Part shown: positions 6,756 through 8,865 of the stretch, piece after piece
Layout of the letters: each line of letters starts with the position of its first letter
How positions within the stretch are numbered: position 1 is the stretch's first letter
Assembly: GCA_947479075.1 (NCBI GenBank)
Contig: CANJZR010000129.1
Span: forward strand, 1-8,865
Direction: 5' to 3'
Source of the DNA: Planctomycetaceae bacterium
GTDB taxonomy: Bacteria > Planctomycetota > Planctomycetia > Planctomycetales > Planctomycetaceae
DNA: 8,865 bases
The notes under the pieces: generated by a model
Told to the model about the DNA's origin: nothing
Seen by the model: only the letters and a program-made list of their open reading frames with translations
The model's database searches: none
Program-made: the position numbers and the translations under genes

Positions 6756-7232
6756 ATGAAACTCAATGAACCCGTCGCTATTTACGATGCCGGTAGCAAT
6801 CTGGAGGCCCACCAGCTCGCGGAAGTATTACTCGCAGCTGGTATTCAATCCCAGGTCGTCGAAGATAACGGCACGATGGGTATCTTGAACGGAGCATCTC
6901 AACACCCCCAGGTATGGGTGGCTTCGGCAGACTTGGAAAGAGCCAATGCAGTGGTCGAGAAGTTCGACGCTGAGTCGAGCAATCTCCCTTCTCCCGTCAA
7001 CAAAATCCCTGTCGAACTGCATGCCGAGTGGATCGACGCCGAGTGTGACAAGTGCGGCACAGTGACCCGCTTTGCCCCGATTCAAAAGGGATCGGTCGTC
7101 AATTGCCCCAACTGCTTTGCGTTCATGGATGTCGGTGACGATGTCGACTACGACGATTGGAATGTGATCGACCAGGCAGAAAGCGAGGGCTCCGATAGCG
7201 ACAGCGAGTCGAGCGAGGAGGCCCCCGAATGA
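6756..7232 (+). CDS. DUF2007 domain and zinc-ribbon protein
   Basis: A 158-residue cytoplasmic protein with no signal peptide or membrane segment. Residues about 5-72 resemble DUF2007, a small alpha/beta fold annotated as a putative signal-transducing domain: VAIYDAGSNLEAHQLAEVLL at 7-26, then VVEDNGTMGI and the VWVASADLERANAVV strand-helix. Residues 97-120 form a zinc ribbon, CDKC then CPNC (C97, C100, C117, C120). The last 30 residues are strongly acidic and Ser-rich (SDSDSESSEE), probably disordered. AAGGGG at 6745-6750 is a good ribosome binding site. Its stop overlaps the rdgB start by ATGA, so the two are probably translated together. Biochemical function is unknown; DUF2007 assignment is from sequence pattern memory. 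Confidence 0.82.
   Translation: MKLNEPVAIYDAGSNLEAHQLAEVLLAAGIQSQVVEDNGTMGILNGASQHPQVWVASADLERANAVVEKFDAESSNLPSPVNKIPVELHAEWIDAECDKCGTVTRFAPIQKGSVVNCPNCFAFMDVGDDVDYDDWNVIDQAESEGSDSDSESSEEAPE
7216..7220 (+). promoter_or_regulatory. Ribosome binding site of rdgB inside the DUF2007 gene
   Basis: AGGAG eight bases before the ATG at 7229. It lies in the codons for the acidic tail of the upstream protein and, with the ATGA overlap at 7229-7232, indicates translational coupling. Confidence 0.6.
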
Positions 7233-7849
7233 CGCTGGCTCACTTCCCCACGGTCGTACTGGCCAGCCGCAATGCGAAAAAGAGTCGCGAGATACGAGAC
7301 CTGCTCGCACCCGTCGGTATCCCCTTGAAGTCAGTGGCTGAGTTTCCCGAGGCCCACGAAGTCGACGAAACGGGGACAACCTTTGCTGAGAACGCCGCAC
7401 TGAAGGCGACCGAGATCGCGAAGGTCCTCAAACATTGGACGATTGGCGAGGACAGCGGGCTCCGGGTCGACGCTCTCCGGGGGGCTCCTGGAGTCTACTC
7501 CGCTCGCTACAGCGATCCTGGCGCGACCGACGAACGGAACAATGCCAAGCTCATTGCCGAGCTCACGTCAGTCCCCCCCGAAAAGCGTGGAGCCGAGTAT
7601 GTCTGTCATGTTGCTGTCGCGGATCCCACCGGAGTGGTCCGCCTGAGCTTTGAATCGACCTGCCGGGGCCGGATCATCGACACAGCTGGAGGAGAAAACG
7701 GGTTTGGCTACGATCCCTACTTCCTCGTCCGAGAATACCACCAGACATTTGGCCAGCTCAGCCCGCTGGTGAAACAACAGATCAGCCACCGAGCGAGAGC
7801 CTTCCGAAGACTCATCCCGGAACTGGTCCGGGTACTGTCTGAAGGCTAG
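7229..7849 (+). CDS. rdgB: RdgB/HAM1 non-canonical purine NTP pyrophosphatase
   Basis: A 206-residue member of the RdgB/HAM1 (Ham1p-like) family, normal length. These enzymes hydrolyse dITP, XTP and ITP to the monophosphate and pyrophosphate, keeping deaminated purines out of DNA and RNA. Family motifs appear in order: ASRNAKKSREI (12-22, triphosphate loop with S13, N15, K18); ETGTTFAENAALKA (47-60); EDSGL (74-78) with D75 at the expected catalytic aspartate; GAPGVYSARY (85-94); GGENGFGYDPYF (154-165); and SHRARAFRRL (186-195), the base-recognition motif. The start ATG at 7229 overlaps the upstream stop and follows AGGAG at 7216-7220. It is the last gene of this two-gene unit; 93 bases separate it from the acyltransferase. 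Confidence 0.96.
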   Translation: MTLAHFPTVVLASRNAKKSREIRDLLAPVGIPLKSVAEFPEAHEVDETGTTFAENAALKATEIAKVLKHWTIGEDSGLRVDALRGAPGVYSARYSDPGATDERNNAKLIAELTSVPPEKRGAEYVCHVAVADPTGVVRLSFESTCRGRIIDTAGGENGFGYDPYFLVREYHQTFGQLSPLVKQQISHRARAFRRLIPELVRVLSEG

Positions 7850-7942
7850 TAGATCGTCTGACACGACCTCGCGCAGGCCTATTGCATCTGGCTTTATGCG
7901 ATCTCTAAGATGAGTTGCCCTTGAGCGACATCGATCGACTGC

Positions 7943-8865
7943 ATGAGTACTACCGTGAATTCACCGCGAGCGCACGCGCCCTCTATCGTATACCGCTCGG
8001 ATATTGACGGACTTCGAGCAATCGCAGTGACGGCAGTCCTGCTCAACCATGTCGATCTGGGATTCTCAGGTGGATACGTCGGAGTTGACATTTTTTTCGT
8101 AATCTCTGGCTACCTGATTACATCGCTTATCTTGCGAGATCTCGAAGCTGGAAAGTTTCGAGCCGTGGATTTCTGGGAGCGGCGAATCCGCCGCATTATT
8201 CCCGCCTTGTTTGTCTGCGTCCTGACGGTTTTTGCCGCAGCTTGGGTACTTTACCTGCCGTGGGACTTTGCCAGACTTGGTACCGCGATGATGTCTCAGA
8301 CCGCGGCTGTTTCCAATTTTGTTCATTGGACCATCAGTGGATACTTCGCCCCAGACGCCGAAACATTGCCGCTACTGCATACATGGTCCCTGGCCGTGGA
8401 GGAGCAGTTCTACATTCTACTTCCGGTGACTTTGTGGCTTTTGCACAAATGGCGACGGTCTTGGATAAAGCCACTCTTAACGTGCGGGCTATTCGTCTCA
8501 TTGGTTGCAAGTATCTGGTTGACAAGGCGTTCACCCAGTGCTTCATTTTATCTACTCCCCACTCGAGCATGGGAGCTTCTGGTGGGATCAGTCCTCGCAT
8601 CGGGATTGAGGTGGAATGGCTTGGCCTTCAGATGGGTACGCGAGGCCCTGAGTCTGGTCGGTATCGCTGCCATTGGATGGTCGATCTTTCGGTTCGATTC
8701 ATCGACACCTTTTCCGGGTTCAGCCGCATTGCTACCCACATTAGGGACCATGGCAGTAATCTGGGCGAACGAGAGCTCGCAAACGCTTGTGGGACGGGTG
8801 TTGTCGTGGAGTCCGCTGGTATTCATTGGAAAAATTTCCTATTCACTCTACCTGTTTCACTGGCC
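7943..8865 (+). CDS. OafA/YrhL-type acyltransferase 3, 3' end cut by window
   Basis: The first 307 codons of an integral-membrane acyltransferase of the acyltransferase-3 family, open to the window end. Such proteins move acyl groups across or onto surface glycans such as O-antigen or peptidoglycan. Visible marks: DIDGLRAIAV (20-29) with the R-x10-H motif (R25, H36); GGYVGVDIFFVISGYLIT (43-60); FWERRIRRIIPALF (77-90); and HTWSLAVEEQFY (146-157). Several hydrophobic helices follow, with KISYSLYLFHW (297-307) at the edge. These motifs match the subgroup that often carries a C-terminal SGNH hydrolase domain, but that part is outside the window. ATG 7943 is the first start after an in-frame stop at 7922-7924; no SD precedes it. 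GC is lower than in rdgB: by hand count 27 of 60 at 8101-8160 against 42 of 60 at 7441-7500. Confidence 0.92.
   Translation, partial: MSTTVNSPRAHAPSIVYRSDIDGLRAIAVTAVLLNHVDLGFSGGYVGVDIFFVISGYLITSLILRDLEAGKFRAVDFWERRIRRIIPALFVCVLTVFAAAWVLYLPWDFARLGTAMMSQTAAVSNFVHWTISGYFAPDAETLPLLHTWSLAVEEQFYILLPVTLWLLHKWRRSWIKPLLTCGLFVSLVASIWLTRRSPSASFYLLPTRAWELLVGSVLASGLRWNGLAFRWVREALSLVGIAAIGWSIFRFDSSTPFPGSAALLPTLGTMAVIWANESSQTLVGRVLSWSPLVFIGKISYSLYLFHW

Noticed and set aside
7894..8826. Several minus-strand open frames opposite the acyltransferase
   Set aside because: The plus frame from 7943 is continuous to the edge and carries the acyltransferase-3 motifs; the minus frames are short and featureless.

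Overview
The window looks like chromosomal DNA from a member of the Planctomycetota. This is an inference from gene character, not from a marker gene: there is a very large secretin with many more N-domains than proteobacterial GspD, Shine-Dalgarno sites are often missing, a DUF2007/zinc-ribbon protein sits next to rdgB, and GC content is moderately high. No rRNA, tRNA, CRISPR array, insertion sequence or phage gene is visible.

Left part (1-5106, minus strand): a three-gene run in one direction. Transcription would pass first through a 1326-residue secretin (1126-5106), then a 317-residue lipoprotein (112-1065), then a gene whose first ten codons are visible at the left edge (ATG at 31, good ribosome binding site). 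The secretin would form a gated outer-membrane channel. The lipoprotein 60 bases downstream is unrecognised; its position suggests an accessory envelope role. No other gsp or pil gene is in view.

Centre (5107-5504): a 398-base divergent intergenic region rich in short direct and inverted repeats, the likely control region for both the secretin operon and the rightward genes.

Middle right (5505-6658, plus strand): an ECF sigma-70 factor followed by a small single-pass membrane protein with a C-terminal Pro-rich tail and an N-terminal zinc-binding anti-sigma motif (C3, H30, C34, C37). This is a classic sigma/anti-sigma pair for envelope signalling. Its divergent placement next to the secretin makes a regulatory link plausible but unproven.

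Right (6756-7849, plus strand): a DUF2007 domain fused to a CxxC...CxxC zinc ribbon and an acidic Ser-rich tail, translationally coupled (ATGA overlap) to rdgB, the dITP/XTP pyrophosphatase that clears deaminated purine nucleotides. Two mutually exclusive hairpins can be drawn just upstream of the DUF2007 ribosome binding site.

Right edge (7943-8865, plus strand): the N-terminal 307 codons of an OafA/YrhL-type acyltransferase-3 membrane protein, cut by the window end. It is lower in GC than its neighbours and may open a cell-surface polysaccharide locus.
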